Source of the DNA: Aldehydirespirator sp963662645
GTDB lineage: Bacteria > Actinomycetota > Acidimicrobiia > Acidimicrobiales > Aldehydirespiratoraceae
Assembly: GCA_963662645.2 (NCBI GenBank)
Contig: OY759762.1
Location: 1,240,001 to 1,304,000 of the forward strand
Direction: 5' to 3'
Length of the DNA stretch: 64,000 nt
In this document: positions 7,154-16,422 of the stretch, one piece after another
How positions within the stretch are numbered: position 1 is the first letter of the stretch
Layout: each line of letters opens with the position of its first letter
Translations under genes and position numbers: made by a program
Notes under the pieces: model-generated
The model's input: only the letters and a program-made list of their open reading frames with translations
What the model was told of the DNA's origin: nothing
Database searches by the model: none

Positions 7154-7876
7154 TGCGCCGCCGTCGAGACGAAACGAGACACCGGTGGCGAAGCGCCCGG
7201 CCGGGGCCACCAGGTAGTGGACGAGCGCCGCGATCTCGTCGGGCATGCCAGCCCGACCCGCGATGTTGACCGACGCTCCGGCCGAGGCCAGATCGCGGAT
7301 GATCTCTGCGGCCATGGGCGTGTCCACCAATCCGGGATCGACCTGGGTAACCCTGATGCCTTCAGCCCGCCACTCCTTGGCCAACGCCACCGTCACCGCG
7401 CCCAGACCGGCCTTGGTTGCCCCGTAGACAGCGCTGCCTACGGAGGGTCGCACGGCGTCCACCGAGCCGATCATCACCACTGCCGAGTCGTCGCCCTCGG
7501 CAAGGTGGGGGTGGGCGAGCTGACATAGTCGAAGCGGGGCCCACAGGTTGAGCCCTATCAGCCCGTCAAAATGCTCCCGGTCGAGGTCACTCAGCGGGAG
7601 CCAGTCGGCTCGACCGGCGTTGTTGACGAGGATGTCGAGCCCGCCGAGTTCGGCCACTGCGGCCGGAATCACCCCGTCGAGATCTTCCGGATTGCTCAGA
7701 TCGGCCACCAGCGGCCGGATGGAGCCTTCCGCCTCGGGCACTCGACCTGACCGCGACACCGCCACCACATCCGCGCCGGCATTGACCAGCCGGACCGCAA
7801 TGGCAGCGCCGATGCCCGTTGACGCACCAGTCACGACAGCCCGCCTCCCAGTAAGGTCGAATGCGGCATCTGGCAC
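7100..7876 (-). CDS. Short-chain dehydrogenase/reductase (SDR)
   Basis: 258 residues, GTG start. Classical SDR: nucleotide-binding GASTGIG near residue 19, NNAG near residue 86, and the catalytic S-Y-K set (IGSVDA, then VYGATKAG). The C-terminal LDGG block is intact. The substrate is not predictable. It is convergent with the marR gene. The DNA just past its end holds a second copy of its last codons. Confidence 0.85.
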   Translation of the reverse strand: MPDAAFDLTGRRAVVTGASTGIGAAIAVRLVNAGADVVAVSRSGRVPEAEGSIRPLVADLSNPEDLDGVIPAAVAELGGLDILVNNAGRADWLPLSDLDREHFDGLIGLNLWAPLRLCQLAHPHLAEGDDSAVVMIGSVDAVRPSVGSAVYGATKAGLGAVTVALAKEWRAEGIRVTQVDPGLVDTPMAAEIIRDLASAGASVNIAGRAGMPDEIAALVHYLVAPAGRFATGVSFRLDGGAVALGPFDLVQPGASTAG

Positions 7877-8014
7877 CGCGCCACGCTAGCTATGCGGCGT
7901 CCATCATGAATGCCCCAAGAAGCCTCGGCTGAGACGTTGCTGAGTGTCTGCCTGTCACACCTACTGGCGAACATGTGTTTGTGCGCAGGTATCCCCCACA
8001 CGCAGGGCGGCACG

Positions 8015-9679
8015 ATGTCAGACTGCATTCAAATGACACTCATCGACTACGACACGAGTCCACGAGCCGCGGTCACGGGCGGACCGTGCAGCGAGCAGGA
8101 TCTCGCCAAGGACGCATGGTCGATCATCCGACACGGCGACCTCGCCGGTCTCTCGGAGCCCGAATCCCGTCTCGTGAGCGACTTCGCGGCTCCTGACAGC
8201 ACGGGTGCCGATGGCAGGCTCATCGACCTGATCCGCTCAGGCCAGGACCCGCTGGGCGACGCCTTCATTAGCTTGCGCCCACCCGATCAGCGCAGGCCGC
8301 TGGGAGCGACCTACACGCCGCCCGAGATCGTGTCCTCAATCGTCGCCTGGGTCGCCGAACGATCCAGGCCCACCCGTGTGATCGATCCCGGGACAGGCTC
8401 GGCGCGGTTCTTGTTGGCAGCAGGCCGCGCCCTGCCCAAAGCCCTTCTAGTCGGCGTGGAGATTGATCCACTGGCCGCGTTGTTGGCCCGCGCCAACCTC
8501 ACGGCAGCGGGTCTCGACCACCGCTCGCAGATCTTGGTGCGGGACTATCGGGAAGCCGACCTCGCCAACATTGACGGCGTGACGGCCTACATCGGGAACC
8601 CTCCTTACGTCCGCCATCACCAGATCGATCCGCGGTGGAAGGAATGGCTGACCACCGGCTCGGCGTCCCTGGGGCTCAAGGCCAGCGGTCTGGCCGGAAT
8701 GCACGTTCACTTCATGCTGGCCACCGCACTGTGTGCCCGCCCTGGCGACCTCGGCGCTTTCGTGACTTCGTCAGAGTGGCTCGACGTGAACTACGGCCAC
8801 CTGCCACGGATGCTCTTTGCGACCCGACTCGGCGGAGTGTCCATCCACTTGGTCGATCCGCGTGCGACACCGTTCGCTGACACGGCCACGACCGCCGCCG
8901 TCACCTGCTTTGAGGTGGGCGAGCCTGCGGCGTCGATTCGCGTGGAGCGAGTTCCGAGCGCCTCCGACTTGGGCGTGCTTGATGGAGGGCGGCGATTTAG
9001 CCGACAGCAATTGCGTGCGGCGCCTAGGTGGTCGGCACTGCTCAACGGCTCGCCGAAGCCGCCTGAGGGCTACGTTGAGTTGGGCGAGATCTGTCGCGTG
9101 CATCGCGGCGCGGTGACCGGTGCGAACTCCACTTGGATCACCGACGCCGACGACCCGACCCTCCCGTCCCAGGTGCTCTTCCCTTCCGTCACGAGGGCAA
9201 GCGACCTGTTCAGCGCTGCCGATGACACACTCTCATCCACACGAGGTCTGCGAGCAGTGATCGACTTGCCAGCAGATCTCGACATGTTCGACGAAGCTGA
9301 TCGCCTCCGTATCGACGGGTTCCTGCGATCGGCGGAGCGCCGCGGCGTCCGATCCGGCTACATCGCTCGTAACCGCAATCCGTGGTGGTCAGTGGGCCTG
9401 CGCGCCCCTGCTTCGATTCTTGCCACCTACATGGCGCGCCGTCCGCCCGCCTTCGTCCGCAACCTGGCAGGAGTCCACAACATCAATGCAGTGCACGGTC
9501 TCTATCCGCGGGAAGCTATGTCCACAGCGACTCTGGACGCTCTGGCGACTGCACTACGTGCCGCAGCGCCCACGGCGGTCGGACGCACCTACGCAGGCGG
9601 CCTCGTCAAGTTCGAGCCATCGGAGATGGCCCGAATCTTCGTTCCAGGTCCCGCGATGCTCCGTGAGATGGCTGGATGA
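8015..9679 (+). CDS. Type II N6-adenine DNA methyltransferase
   Basis: 554 residues from ATG 8015; an upstream ATG at 7910 is in frame but the extra 35 residues match no domain. Seen: the X-motif region LGATYTPPEIVSSIV (about 96-110), AdoMet-binding motif I VIDPGTGSARFLL (about 122-134) and catalytic motif IV GNPPYV (about 194-199), the NPPY of N6-adenine methylases. The C-terminal half is a target-recognition region. It overlaps the next gene by ATGA. It should protect the sites cut by the neighbouring nuclease. Confidence 0.9.
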   Translation: MSDCIQMTLIDYDTSPRAAVTGGPCSEQDLAKDAWSIIRHGDLAGLSEPESRLVSDFAAPDSTGADGRLIDLIRSGQDPLGDAFISLRPPDQRRPLGATYTPPEIVSSIVAWVAERSRPTRVIDPGTGSARFLLAAGRALPKALLVGVEIDPLAALLARANLTAAGLDHRSQILVRDYREADLANIDGVTAYIGNPPYVRHHQIDPRWKEWLTTGSASLGLKASGLAGMHVHFMLATALCARPGDLGAFVTSSEWLDVNYGHLPRMLFATRLGGVSIHLVDPRATPFADTATTAAVTCFEVGEPAASIRVERVPSASDLGVLDGGRRFSRQQLRAAPRWSALLNGSPKPPEGYVELGEICRVHRGAVTGANSTWITDADDPTLPSQVLFPSVTRASDLFSAADDTLSSTRGLRAVIDLPADLDMFDEADRLRIDGFLRSAERRGVRSGYIARNRNPWWSVGLRAPASILATYMARRPPAFVRNLAGVHNINAVHGLYPREAMSTATLDALATALRAAAPTAVGRTYAGGLVKFEPSEMARIFVPGPAMLREMAG

Positions 9680-10590
9680 ACCCGGCTGCGCCGCCTCAAT
9701 GGAGCCCCGAACAATTCGAGGAACAGCTGGCGGCCTCCTCAGCCGCGTTCCGCGAGGAGAGGATTCGGGAGCCATCTGAGCAATACCGCGAAGTCTTCGA
9801 CGAGTATGCGGCCCGCGTCCGGGCCCTTCTGGCCGGAACGAACAACTTGGCGGACTGGACCCAAGCACTGGAGGTCGTTCTCAGCGTCGACGGCGGTCTG
9901 GAGACGCTTCGATACCTGGCAGGCCCACCAATCTCGACGGACGATCTGAAGACCCTCGCCGACGCTTCGCTGGCTCCGAGCCGGCTGCGCAACGATCCCG
10001 AGATGGCAACCAGGGTCCTCGATGTCGTGTTGAAGGGCCTCGATGTCAAGCGCTTCCCCTGGGTGGCCGACCAGCGACAGCCCGGCCAAGCAGAGCTAGG
10101 CGCAGCAGCACTGGCCTCCGCCAGCCTCATGGCCGTGCAGCGGGTTCAAACCGACAGAAGGAATCTCGCAAAGACACAGCAGGAGCGACAAGTCGCCGAC
10201 TACCTGTCCGGCATCGGCCTGATCCAAGTCGGATCACGCGAAATCCGGACCAGCGACGACGCGCCGGAACGGGGATCATTCTGCCGCGAGTGCATGTTCG
10301 GGGATCGCAAGGCCGACCTCGTCGTGCGGCTGCACGACGGTCGTCTCATGCCCATCGAATGCAAGGTGTCGAACTCTGCGACCAACTCCGTCAAGCGACT
10401 CAACAACGATGCGGCCGTCAAGGCCGAGGCCTGGATCAGGCAGTTTGGCACGCTTCAGACCGTGCCAACCGCCGTCCTGTCAGGCGTATTCAAGAAGCAC
10501 AACCTCGTTCAAGCGCAAGAAACCGGACTGACGATCTTCTGGGCCCACGACCTGGGTCCGCTAGGCGACTTCATCCTCTCCACCAGGTAG
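9676..10590 (+). CDS. XamI-family type II restriction endonuclease
   Basis: 304 residues. The C-terminal third matches the XamI (RE_XamI) family: a PD-(D/E)XK core with D214 (RKADLVVRLHDGR) and E228-x-K230 (PIECKVSNSATNSVKRLN), followed by AVLSGVFKKHNL and WAHDLGPLGDF. XamI itself recognises GTCGAC, so that is a candidate site; specificity within the family is not certain. A CxxC pair (FCRECMFG, about 203-206) may hold a structural metal. The start lies in the methyltransferase stop (ATGA), so the two are coupled. Confidence 0.85.
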   Translation: MNPAAPPQWSPEQFEEQLAASSAAFREERIREPSEQYREVFDEYAARVRALLAGTNNLADWTQALEVVLSVDGGLETLRYLAGPPISTDDLKTLADASLAPSRLRNDPEMATRVLDVVLKGLDVKRFPWVADQRQPGQAELGAAALASASLMAVQRVQTDRRNLAKTQQERQVADYLSGIGLIQVGSREIRTSDDAPERGSFCRECMFGDRKADLVVRLHDGRLMPIECKVSNSATNSVKRLNNDAAVKAEAWIRQFGTLQTVPTAVLSGVFKKHNLVQAQETGLTIFWAHDLGPLGDFILSTR

Positions 10591-10727
10591 GCCGCCGCCG
10601 CGAAGCACGCCTGCGGTCCATCTGTGGGCCGGACGTCCGGGCCGAAGTCGTGGAACGTGTCGGCGGTCCAGTGGTTCTAACGTTGAACCGGCTCCACCAC
10701 GGCGAGCGGCCATTACGGGGAATCGAC

Positions 10728-11681
10728 ATGAAGGAAGAGGACCAGCGGACCGAGAAGGCATCGGCAGAGGCGGTCGCGGAAGTGCTCGGTGGGCGTCTGA
10801 TTTGGCGCGACACGCCCGGCTCAGCGGAGTCGACGCACGACTACGACATCGTCCTCACCGACGGGCGAGTCGTAGCGGCGGAGGTAACCGCAGTGACGCT
10901 TCCGACTGACAAGGCTCTGGAGTCAGAGCTCGAAAGGAACTTCCGATCGCCGTTGCCTGGGCTGCGCCACGGTTGGCGGGTCAGCGTCAATGGCCAGTTG
11001 CCGCAGAAGAAGCCGCCCCGAGCCTACGCCTACGAGTTGCGCGTCTGCCTGGAACGACTCTTGCCGCGCTTCGAAGCAGGATGACCCTCAGTTGCCGAAC
11101 TAGATGCCCTCGAGCGCCGGTGGCCTGACCCACGGCGTCAAGTGCCGGAGCATCAGCGGCAACACGTCAAGCACGCCAACACGCCGGTGGAACTCAACCC
11201 CTGGTCGCGGTCTGCCTCGGAAGAGTTCGGGTGCTCGGAGGATGCCGTCGAAGCGCTGGTCGAAATGTCCGAAGCCGGCATCGTCTCCGTGCTCCCGCTC
11301 GACGGCGTGCCCCGGCAAGGTGAACCCAATGTCGTGGTGCGGAGCCCGAGCCGAGCTGGTCACCTCGGTCAAGACGATCTCTCCGAGGCCGTTGAGAGGG
11401 AGGCGGCGAAATGTGACAACCGCCGCAAGCTCGATTCTGCGTGCGCTCACGAGCGCCATCTGGTGGTGTCCTTCGACCGCATGAACCTCAAGGGGCAGAC
11501 CCTTCGCCACAACGAGGCCTCACTCGCGGACCGTGGGTACCCGCGTCCTCCGTCCCTGCCCGAGGAGGTGGACACCGTTTGGGCAGTCCTCCCCAGCAAT
11601 CCGCCCATCGTGTGGCGCTACAACCGAGGCGATTCCACATGGACGCGACCGAGGCCTGCCAGTCGGCTATTTCTGTGCTGA
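10728..11681 (+). pseudogene. Third gene of the restriction locus, interrupted by an in-frame TGA
   Basis: From ATG 10728 a frame runs to TGA at 11082-11084 (118 codons). The same frame then continues open for 198 more codons to 11681. Both parts look like one protein of about 317 residues: the N-part has an endonuclease-like core (HDYDIVLTDGRVVAAEVTA), the C-part has EREAAKCDNRRKLDSA, HERHLVVSFD and LPEEVDTVWAVLP. Such hypothetical proteins are known to me as single uninterrupted chains. No frameshift is needed, only one changed codon (for example TGG or CGA to TGA). It may be a recent nonsense mutation or a sequencing error. Confidence 0.65.
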
Positions 11682-11706
11682 GCTGCTCCGAGATGAGGTA
11701 GGAGAG

Positions 11707-12993
11707 CTAGGGGCCTAGAAGGGTCAGCGGCGTTACGGCTACGCCGTCGGAACGTTCGTGTGCGTAGCCGGTGGCGGTGACCACCAGCAGCTTGGCCGGC
11801 TCTCCCATGCGCCGGGTGTCGACGCGGCTGCGGAGCTTCAGCAGCGTCTCGGCAGCGGCGTCCACGGAGGCGGCCTCTCCAAGTTTGACCTCCACCGCCA
11901 GCCATGCTCCGTCGGTTTGCTGGACGATGGCGTCGGCCTCGAGGTGGTTGCTGTCCAAGAAGTGGAATACTTCGGCACCGCTCGCTTGGGCGTAGACGCG
12001 CAGGTCTCTCACGACCATCGACTCGAACAGATGCCCCAGCATCTCGCGGTCGTCGAAGAGCCGCGCCGGACCGGCGCCCAGCGCTGCCGCAGCGAGAGCC
12101 GGATCAGCGAGGTGGCGCTTGGGGGCCTTGCGCAGGCGCGAGCGCGATGCGAGATGGGGCGACCAGGCGGGCTGGTTCTCCACAATGAAGATGCGCTCGA
12201 GAGCGTCGAGGTATGCCGCCAGAGTCTCGTAGGCGATCGGCCGTCCCCCGCCGATGTCGGAAGCCAGCGTCGATCCGGAAGGAGACGACGCGCTGTGGCG
12301 CGCCAACGAGACGATCGTGCGTCTCACCGCGGCCGGGTCGTGCCGCATGCCGTTCACCCGGGGCACGTCGACGCGGCAGATCTCATCGAGATACAGACCC
12401 AGGAACTCTTGGGCGCCGCTCACCGACATGGCGCGGCAGGCGGGCCACCCGCCGCGGCACAGGGCCTCGATCACGTCCCGAAGCTCTGTGTCGGCCCGTC
12501 CGCCGCCCTCCTGCCAAGCGGAGCAGACGCCGCCGTCGAGCAGCGAGGACACGCCCACGGCCCCGGTCGATGCACCCGACTCGTACAGCGACATTGGCCG
12601 CATCCTCACCCGCGCCACCCGGCCCGCGCCGGAGTGCCGGGTGATGTCATCGGCGGGGTTGGCCGACCCTGTGAGCATGAACCGCCCTGGGCTCTGCAGG
12701 TCGTCGCTGGCCCGTCGCACCCGGTTCCAGACTTGCGGCGCGAGCTGCCACTCGTCGATCAGCAGCGGGAAGGGGCCTTGGTCGAGGGGCAGGGTGCCGT
12801 GGGCGGCGTGGCTTCGGGCGTTGGTGTCCTGGTCCAGCAGGAGCTCCCGATTGGCCAGGCGGCGTGCCGTGGTGGTCTTCCCGCAGCCGCGAGGGCCCTC
12901 GATCAACACAGTCGGCAACAGTCGCAGGCGCCGCTCGACCTCATTGTCCACGACCCGAGGCCGGTAGTCGAACCGCTCGGGCAGAACGCTCAT
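11707..12993 (-). CDS. AAA ATPase with DUF4143 C-terminal nuclease-like domain
   Basis: 428 residues from ATG 12993, which has GGAGGT upstream; an earlier frame start at 13032 lacks this. Walker A GPRGCGKTT (about residues 33-41), Walker B-like PLLIDEWQ (about 76-83) and sensor LTGSAN are followed by a winged-helix region and the DUF4143 end. That end has HLEADAIVQ and VEVKLGEA, a PD-(D/E)XK-like fold. The family is widespread and its function is poorly known; it is frequent in genomic islands. It converges on the restriction locus. Confidence 0.85.
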   Translation of the reverse strand: MSVLPERFDYRPRVVDNEVERRLRLLPTVLIEGPRGCGKTTTARRLANRELLLDQDTNARSHAAHGTLPLDQGPFPLLIDEWQLAPQVWNRVRRASDDLQSPGRFMLTGSANPADDITRHSGAGRVARVRMRPMSLYESGASTGAVGVSSLLDGGVCSAWQEGGGRADTELRDVIEALCRGGWPACRAMSVSGAQEFLGLYLDEICRVDVPRVNGMRHDPAAVRRTIVSLARHSASSPSGSTLASDIGGGRPIAYETLAAYLDALERIFIVENQPAWSPHLASRSRLRKAPKRHLADPALAAAALGAGPARLFDDREMLGHLFESMVVRDLRVYAQASGAEVFHFLDSNHLEADAIVQQTDGAWLAVEVKLGEAASVDAAAETLLKLRSRVDTRRMGEPAKLLVVTATGYAHERSDGVAVTPLTLLGP

Positions 12994-13025
12994 CGAGACC
13001 TCCGATCGAACTGGGTGACTGAGTA

Positions 13026-13117
13026 CCTGCAATCATTGTATCTGAGAGTTTGCAGCAAAATTACCTGTGGATTTGCAGCAATATCATCTTGCGACTTGCA
13101 GCGAGTTTCTATGGCTC
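13026..13117. repeat. Four boxes with a 23-bp period in an AT-rich intergenic region
   Basis: TTTGCAGC at 13049 and 13072 and CTTGCAGC at 13095 are spaced exactly 23 bp apart; a degenerate copy (CCTGCAAT) is at 13026. The region 12994-13287, between the divergent ATPase and ADC-like genes, is AT-rich and holds no convincing gene. It also has an 8-bp inverted repeat, GACGAGTT (13174-13181) with AACTCGTC (13219-13226). Evenly spaced boxes suggest a cooperative binding site, but this is inference. Confidence 0.5.
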
Positions 13118-13287
13118 CCACGACCGAGCCCACTCGTTGGTCCTCAAGACTCTCATATCCGCTACAAATAAATGACGAGTTATGAATGGAATGACGCAAT
13201 CCAGCAAGTAGAGATATCAACTCGTCCATAAGTGGGGCCTAGACGAACGGGCTTGATCGTTTGGGGCCGAACGAATAGGGTTCGGGC

Positions 13288-14115
13288 GTGGCGGAGCTTC
13301 AGGGGTTCATGTACCCGCGGACGCCTGCCGGGGTCGCCGGCATCGTTCCCTCGCCGCCTTGGCACTACTCCGGGGACATGCTGACGGTGGAATACCGGAC
13401 CGATCCGGATCGGGTGGCCGAACTGCTGCCCGAACCTCTGGCACCCGCCGACACCGACCCCGGTGCGGTGGCCATGATCTGGGCCGAGTGGCAGAGCTGC
13501 GGCGACGCCTTCGAGGAGTTGCTCGACCCGGTGCGGGCCCAGTACCGGGAGGTGTTCGCCGTGGTGCGCTGCCGCTACCGGGGCACCACCTACAGCCGGG
13601 CGGCCTACATCTGGGTTGACAAGGACTTCGCCATGGCCAGGGGCCACTTCCAGGGCTACCCCAAGAAGATGGGCGAGATCGCCATGACGAGGCCGGTGAC
13701 GGTGGGAAGAGCCGGGCCGCGGCTGGCGCCCGGCGGGCGGTTCGGGGCCACTCTCAGCACCTGGGGGCGGCGCATTGCCGAGGCCCGGTTCACCATCACC
13801 GGCACCGCCGACGCGCCCGGCTTCGTCAACGGCCATCCGATGCTGCACAGCCGCCAGATGCCGGCCATGGAGGCCGAGGGCACCGACTCGCTCGACGAAC
13901 TGGTCACCATGCGGGGCTACGACGCCGACCTCGGGCCGGTGTACGCCGGTGACGCCGAACTCACGTTGCCCGAGTGCCCCACCGAGGAGCTGCATCACCT
14001 TCAGCCGGTCGAGATGATCGGTGGCTTCTACCGCCAGGTCGGCACGTCCATGGCCGGCGGCACCACCCTGTGGGCCGGCCCCAACCCCAAGGCCGGCCCC
14101 GAGGCCGCACCATGA
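13288..14115 (+). CDS. Acetoacetate decarboxylase-like (ADC superfamily) enzyme
   Basis: 275 residues, GTG start. The ADC fold is indicated by AYIWVDKDFAMARGHFQGYPKKMGEI. The double lysine aligns with the Schiff-base lysine region of acetoacetate decarboxylase. ADC relatives in actinobacteria include hydratase-aldolases and decarboxylases of unknown substrates. The stop overlaps the P450 start (ATGA), so the two products probably act in one pathway. It is the first gene of an ADC-P450-hpaD set. Confidence 0.75.
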   Translation: MAELQGFMYPRTPAGVAGIVPSPPWHYSGDMLTVEYRTDPDRVAELLPEPLAPADTDPGAVAMIWAEWQSCGDAFEELLDPVRAQYREVFAVVRCRYRGTTYSRAAYIWVDKDFAMARGHFQGYPKKMGEIAMTRPVTVGRAGPRLAPGGRFGATLSTWGRRIAEARFTITGTADAPGFVNGHPMLHSRQMPAMEAEGTDSLDELVTMRGYDADLGPVYAGDAELTLPECPTEELHHLQPVEMIGGFYRQVGTSMAGGTTLWAGPNPKAGPEAAP

Positions 14116-15392
14116 GCCTGGCCACGGCCACATTCGTGGACGACTACCTCAGCGACCATGGCCACGACGACGCCGACCTGTCCTCCCACGACTCGTTCAC
14201 GTCGGGAGTGCCCCACGCCACCTTCTCCAGGCTGCGCCGCGACGACCCGGTGCACTGGACCCCCGAGGCCGATGGCTCCGGATTCTGGTCGATCACCCGC
14301 TACCACGACGCACTGGCCGTTAGCCGCGACGTCGAGACGTTCACCTCCTCCCGTGGCATCCGACTCGAGGAGATGGACGATGACGAGCTCGAAGCCCGTC
14401 GCACGATGATGGAGCTCGACCCGCCCGAGCACACCCGGCTGCGGCGACTGGTGAACCGGGGGTTCACCCGCCGCACCGTCGAGTCCTACGAGGACTCCAT
14501 CCGGGCCCTGGCCGCCGAGGTGCTCGATGAGGCCCTCACCGCCGACGCCTTCGACTTCGTCACCGAGGTGGCGGCCAAGCTGCCGATGCGGATGCTGGGC
14601 CGGCTGCTGGGCACCAGCGACGCCGACGGCCATCAACTCGTCGAATGGGGCGACGCCTTCCTCGGCAACAGCGACCCGGAGTTCACCACCCATGTGGTCG
14701 ACACGGCCGACACCACCGAGTACCGGCTGATGCCGTTCCGCAGCCCGGTCGCCATCGACGTGTTCGAATACGCCGAGCGCCAGGCCGCCGAGCGCCGGGC
14801 CTGTCCCCGCAGCGACGTGATCACCCAGCTGCTGGCCCCCACCCGCGACGGCGAACCGCTCAGCGACCTGGAGTTCAAGAACTTCTTCACCCTGCTCATC
14901 GCGGCCGGCAACGACACCACCCGCTACACGATGACCCACGGGTTGCGCACGATGATGCAGCATCCCGCGCTGTGGCGGGCCTGGCGGGCCGACCCGTCGC
15001 TCACCGCGACCGCGGTGGAGGAGGTCCTGCGCACCAGCGCGGTGACCATGCACTTCCGGCGGACCGCCACCCGGCCCGTCACCCTCGGCGGAAAGAACAT
15101 CGCCGCCGGCGACAAGGTGGTGATGTGGTTCTGCTCCGCCAACCACGACGACGACGGGTTCCCCCATCCCTGGCGCTTCGACCTGGCCCGGGACCCCAAC
15201 GACCACATGGCCTTCGGACGCAACGGGCCGCACCTGTGCCTGGGCGCGTGGCTGGCCCGCATGGAGGCCCGGCTCGTGTTCGAGGAGCTGATGAAGCGGA
15301 TCGACCGCCTCGAGCCCGACGGCGAGCCCGATTACCTTCGCTCCAACTTCATAGCCGGCATCAAGCACCTGCCCGTCCGGGTGGTGGCATGA
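14112..15392 (+). CDS. Cytochrome P450
   Basis: 426 residues. The I-helix AGNDTTR (265-271), the ExxR pair E304-R307 and the heme loop FGRNGPHLCLGAW with C376 are intact. The motif LDPPEHTRLRRLVNRGFT and AGNDTTR place it near the CYP124/125/142-type group common in actinobacteria. No membrane anchor, so it is a soluble class I enzyme needing a ferredoxin and reductase not encoded here. It is closely similar to the P450 at 18217. Substrate unknown; an aromatic substrate is suggested by hpaD 28 bases downstream. Confidence 0.92.
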   Translation: MSLATATFVDDYLSDHGHDDADLSSHDSFTSGVPHATFSRLRRDDPVHWTPEADGSGFWSITRYHDALAVSRDVETFTSSRGIRLEEMDDDELEARRTMMELDPPEHTRLRRLVNRGFTRRTVESYEDSIRALAAEVLDEALTADAFDFVTEVAAKLPMRMLGRLLGTSDADGHQLVEWGDAFLGNSDPEFTTHVVDTADTTEYRLMPFRSPVAIDVFEYAERQAAERRACPRSDVITQLLAPTRDGEPLSDLEFKNFFTLLIAAGNDTTRYTMTHGLRTMMQHPALWRAWRADPSLTATAVEEVLRTSAVTMHFRRTATRPVTLGGKNIAAGDKVVMWFCSANHDDDGFPHPWRFDLARDPNDHMAFGRNGPHLCLGAWLARMEARLVFEELMKRIDRLEPDGEPDYLRSNFIAGIKHLPVRVVA

Positions 15393-15420
15393 TGCCGAGA
15401 GGCCGTCGGGAGGTCTGACC

Positions 15421-16281
15421 ATGGGATCGATCGTGGGGGCCGCGCTGGTATCGCATGTGCCTCCGCTGGTGATGCCCGAGCACGAGCGCCGGGCCCTCAA
15501 CGGCGGCGAGGACACCACACTGTTCGCCGGCCTTCACGCCCTGCGGACCGAGCGCCTCGACCCAGCGGCACCCGACACGGTGGTCGTGATCGACACCCAT
15601 TGGTTCACCACCGTCGAGCACGTCGTGACGGCCCATGAGCGGCGCAAGGGCCTGTTCACCTCCGACGAACTCCCCCGGGGCATGTGCGCCATGCCCTACG
15701 ACATGCCCGGCGACCCCGAACTGGCCCACGCCTTCGCCGACGCGGCCGCCGGCCGCGACGACACCTGGGTGACCGCCGCAGACGACCCGCACCTGCCGGT
15801 GCACTACCCGACCGTCAACCTGCTCGGCTTCCTGCAGGGCGACGAGCGCTGGGTGTCGATGGGCGTGTGCCAGACCGCCGAGCCCTACGACTTCCTGCTG
15901 GCCGGTGAGCTATTGGCCGCCGCGGTGTCCGGGCTCGACCGGCGGGTTGTGATCCTGGCCAGCGGCGGGCTCAGCCACCGGTTCTGGCCGCTGCGGCAGT
16001 TCCGCGACCACGAGGGCGCCGACCCCGACCTTCACATCCGCACCCCCGAGGCCGCCGCGGCCGACCGAGCCGTGCTGGCATGGATGGCCGCCGGCGACCA
16101 CGCCGCCATCATCGACTTCTTGCCCGAGTACTCCCGCCACGCCCCCGAGGGCTACTTCGGCCACTACCTGATCATGGTCGGCGCGCTGGGCGGCGCGTCC
16201 TGCACGGCCCGCGGCACCCAGTTCGGCCAGTACGAGTCGGTGTCGGGCACCGGCCAGGCCCACGTGTGGTTTGACCTGTGA
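15421..16281 (+). CDS. hpaD: Class III extradiol ring-cleavage dioxygenase, 3,4-dihydroxyphenylacetate 2,3-dioxygenase type
   Basis: 286 residues. LigB-fold iron(II) enzyme. Early SHVPP, then VIDTHWF and FTSDELPRGM, GDPELAHAF and GGLSHRF are the blocks shared with E. coli HpaD (HVP, DTHW, T-ELP, GNPEL). The reaction opens the homoprotocatechuate ring to 5-carboxymethyl-2-hydroxymuconate semialdehyde, the substrate of HpaE. The last 17 codons are duplicated at 23577, and the stop overlaps a truncated copy of an amidotransferase start. Other catecholic substrates are possible. Confidence 0.8.
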   Translation: MGSIVGAALVSHVPPLVMPEHERRALNGGEDTTLFAGLHALRTERLDPAAPDTVVVIDTHWFTTVEHVVTAHERRKGLFTSDELPRGMCAMPYDMPGDPELAHAFADAAAGRDDTWVTAADDPHLPVHYPTVNLLGFLQGDERWVSMGVCQTAEPYDFLLAGELLAAAVSGLDRRVVILASGGLSHRFWPLRQFRDHEGADPDLHIRTPEAAAADRAVLAWMAAGDHAAIIDFLPEYSRHAPEGYFGHYLIMVGALGGASCTARGTQFGQYESVSGTGQAHVWFDL

Positions 16282-16312
16282 GCAAGCCGCGGCGAGCACT
16301 GGTCCTGGCCCA
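16228..16312. repeat. 85-bp direct repeat, left copy (hpaD end plus amidotransferase start)
   Basis: Matches 23577-23661 at 80 of 85 positions without gaps. It spans the last codons of hpaD, the GTGA overlap and the first codons of the amidotransferase gene. Here the hpaD part belongs to the intact gene and the amidotransferase part is cut short. Confidence 0.93.
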
Positions 16313-16316
16313 ATAG
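16278..16316 (+). pseudogene. Truncated amidotransferase start behind hpaD
   Basis: Reads VSKPRRALVLAQ then TAG; the intact gene at 23627 begins MSKPQRVLVLAHEP. The GTG overlaps the hpaD stop (GTGA). This is the stump left where the ancestral hpaD-amidotransferase pair was separated. Confidence 0.8.
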
Positions 16317-16331
16317 CCGCCCGTCACGAAC

Positions 16332-16422
16332 GCGGAGCCAGCACCTCGTCGACGGTATCGACGAGCGGGGTCAGGAAACGCTGGGCCATCTCAGGCGCCC
16401 GGCCGGGTCCGATGCGAGCTGT
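16332..16422. repeat. 91-bp partial copy of hpaF
   Basis: Matches 16526-16616 (inside hpaF) at 84 of 91 positions with an offset of 194 bp. Because 194 is not a multiple of three, the copy is read out of frame and supplies the last 17 codons of the present hpaF frame. Confidence 0.88.

Noticed and set aside
11082..11084. TGA as a selenocysteine codon
   Set aside because: No cysteine homologue position is known for it, no SECIS-like hairpin is evident, and no selenoprotein machinery is in view. A nonsense change is simpler.
12990..13229. Minus-strand frame of 79 codons upstream of the DUF4143 ATPase
   Set aside because: Runs through AT-rich repeat DNA, has no recognisable domain and atypical codons; treated as intergenic.
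15389..15418. Nine-codon frame MMPRGRREV between the P450 and hpaD genes, another possible minicistron
   Set aside because: It starts in the P450 stop but ends before the hpaD ATG without overlap and is no copy of either gene; probably chance around the GGGAGG ribosome site.
16228..16312. The 85-bp repeat as a transposon target-site duplication or phage att site
   Set aside because: Too long for a target duplication. There is no transposase or integrase between the copies and no tRNA end in the repeat.
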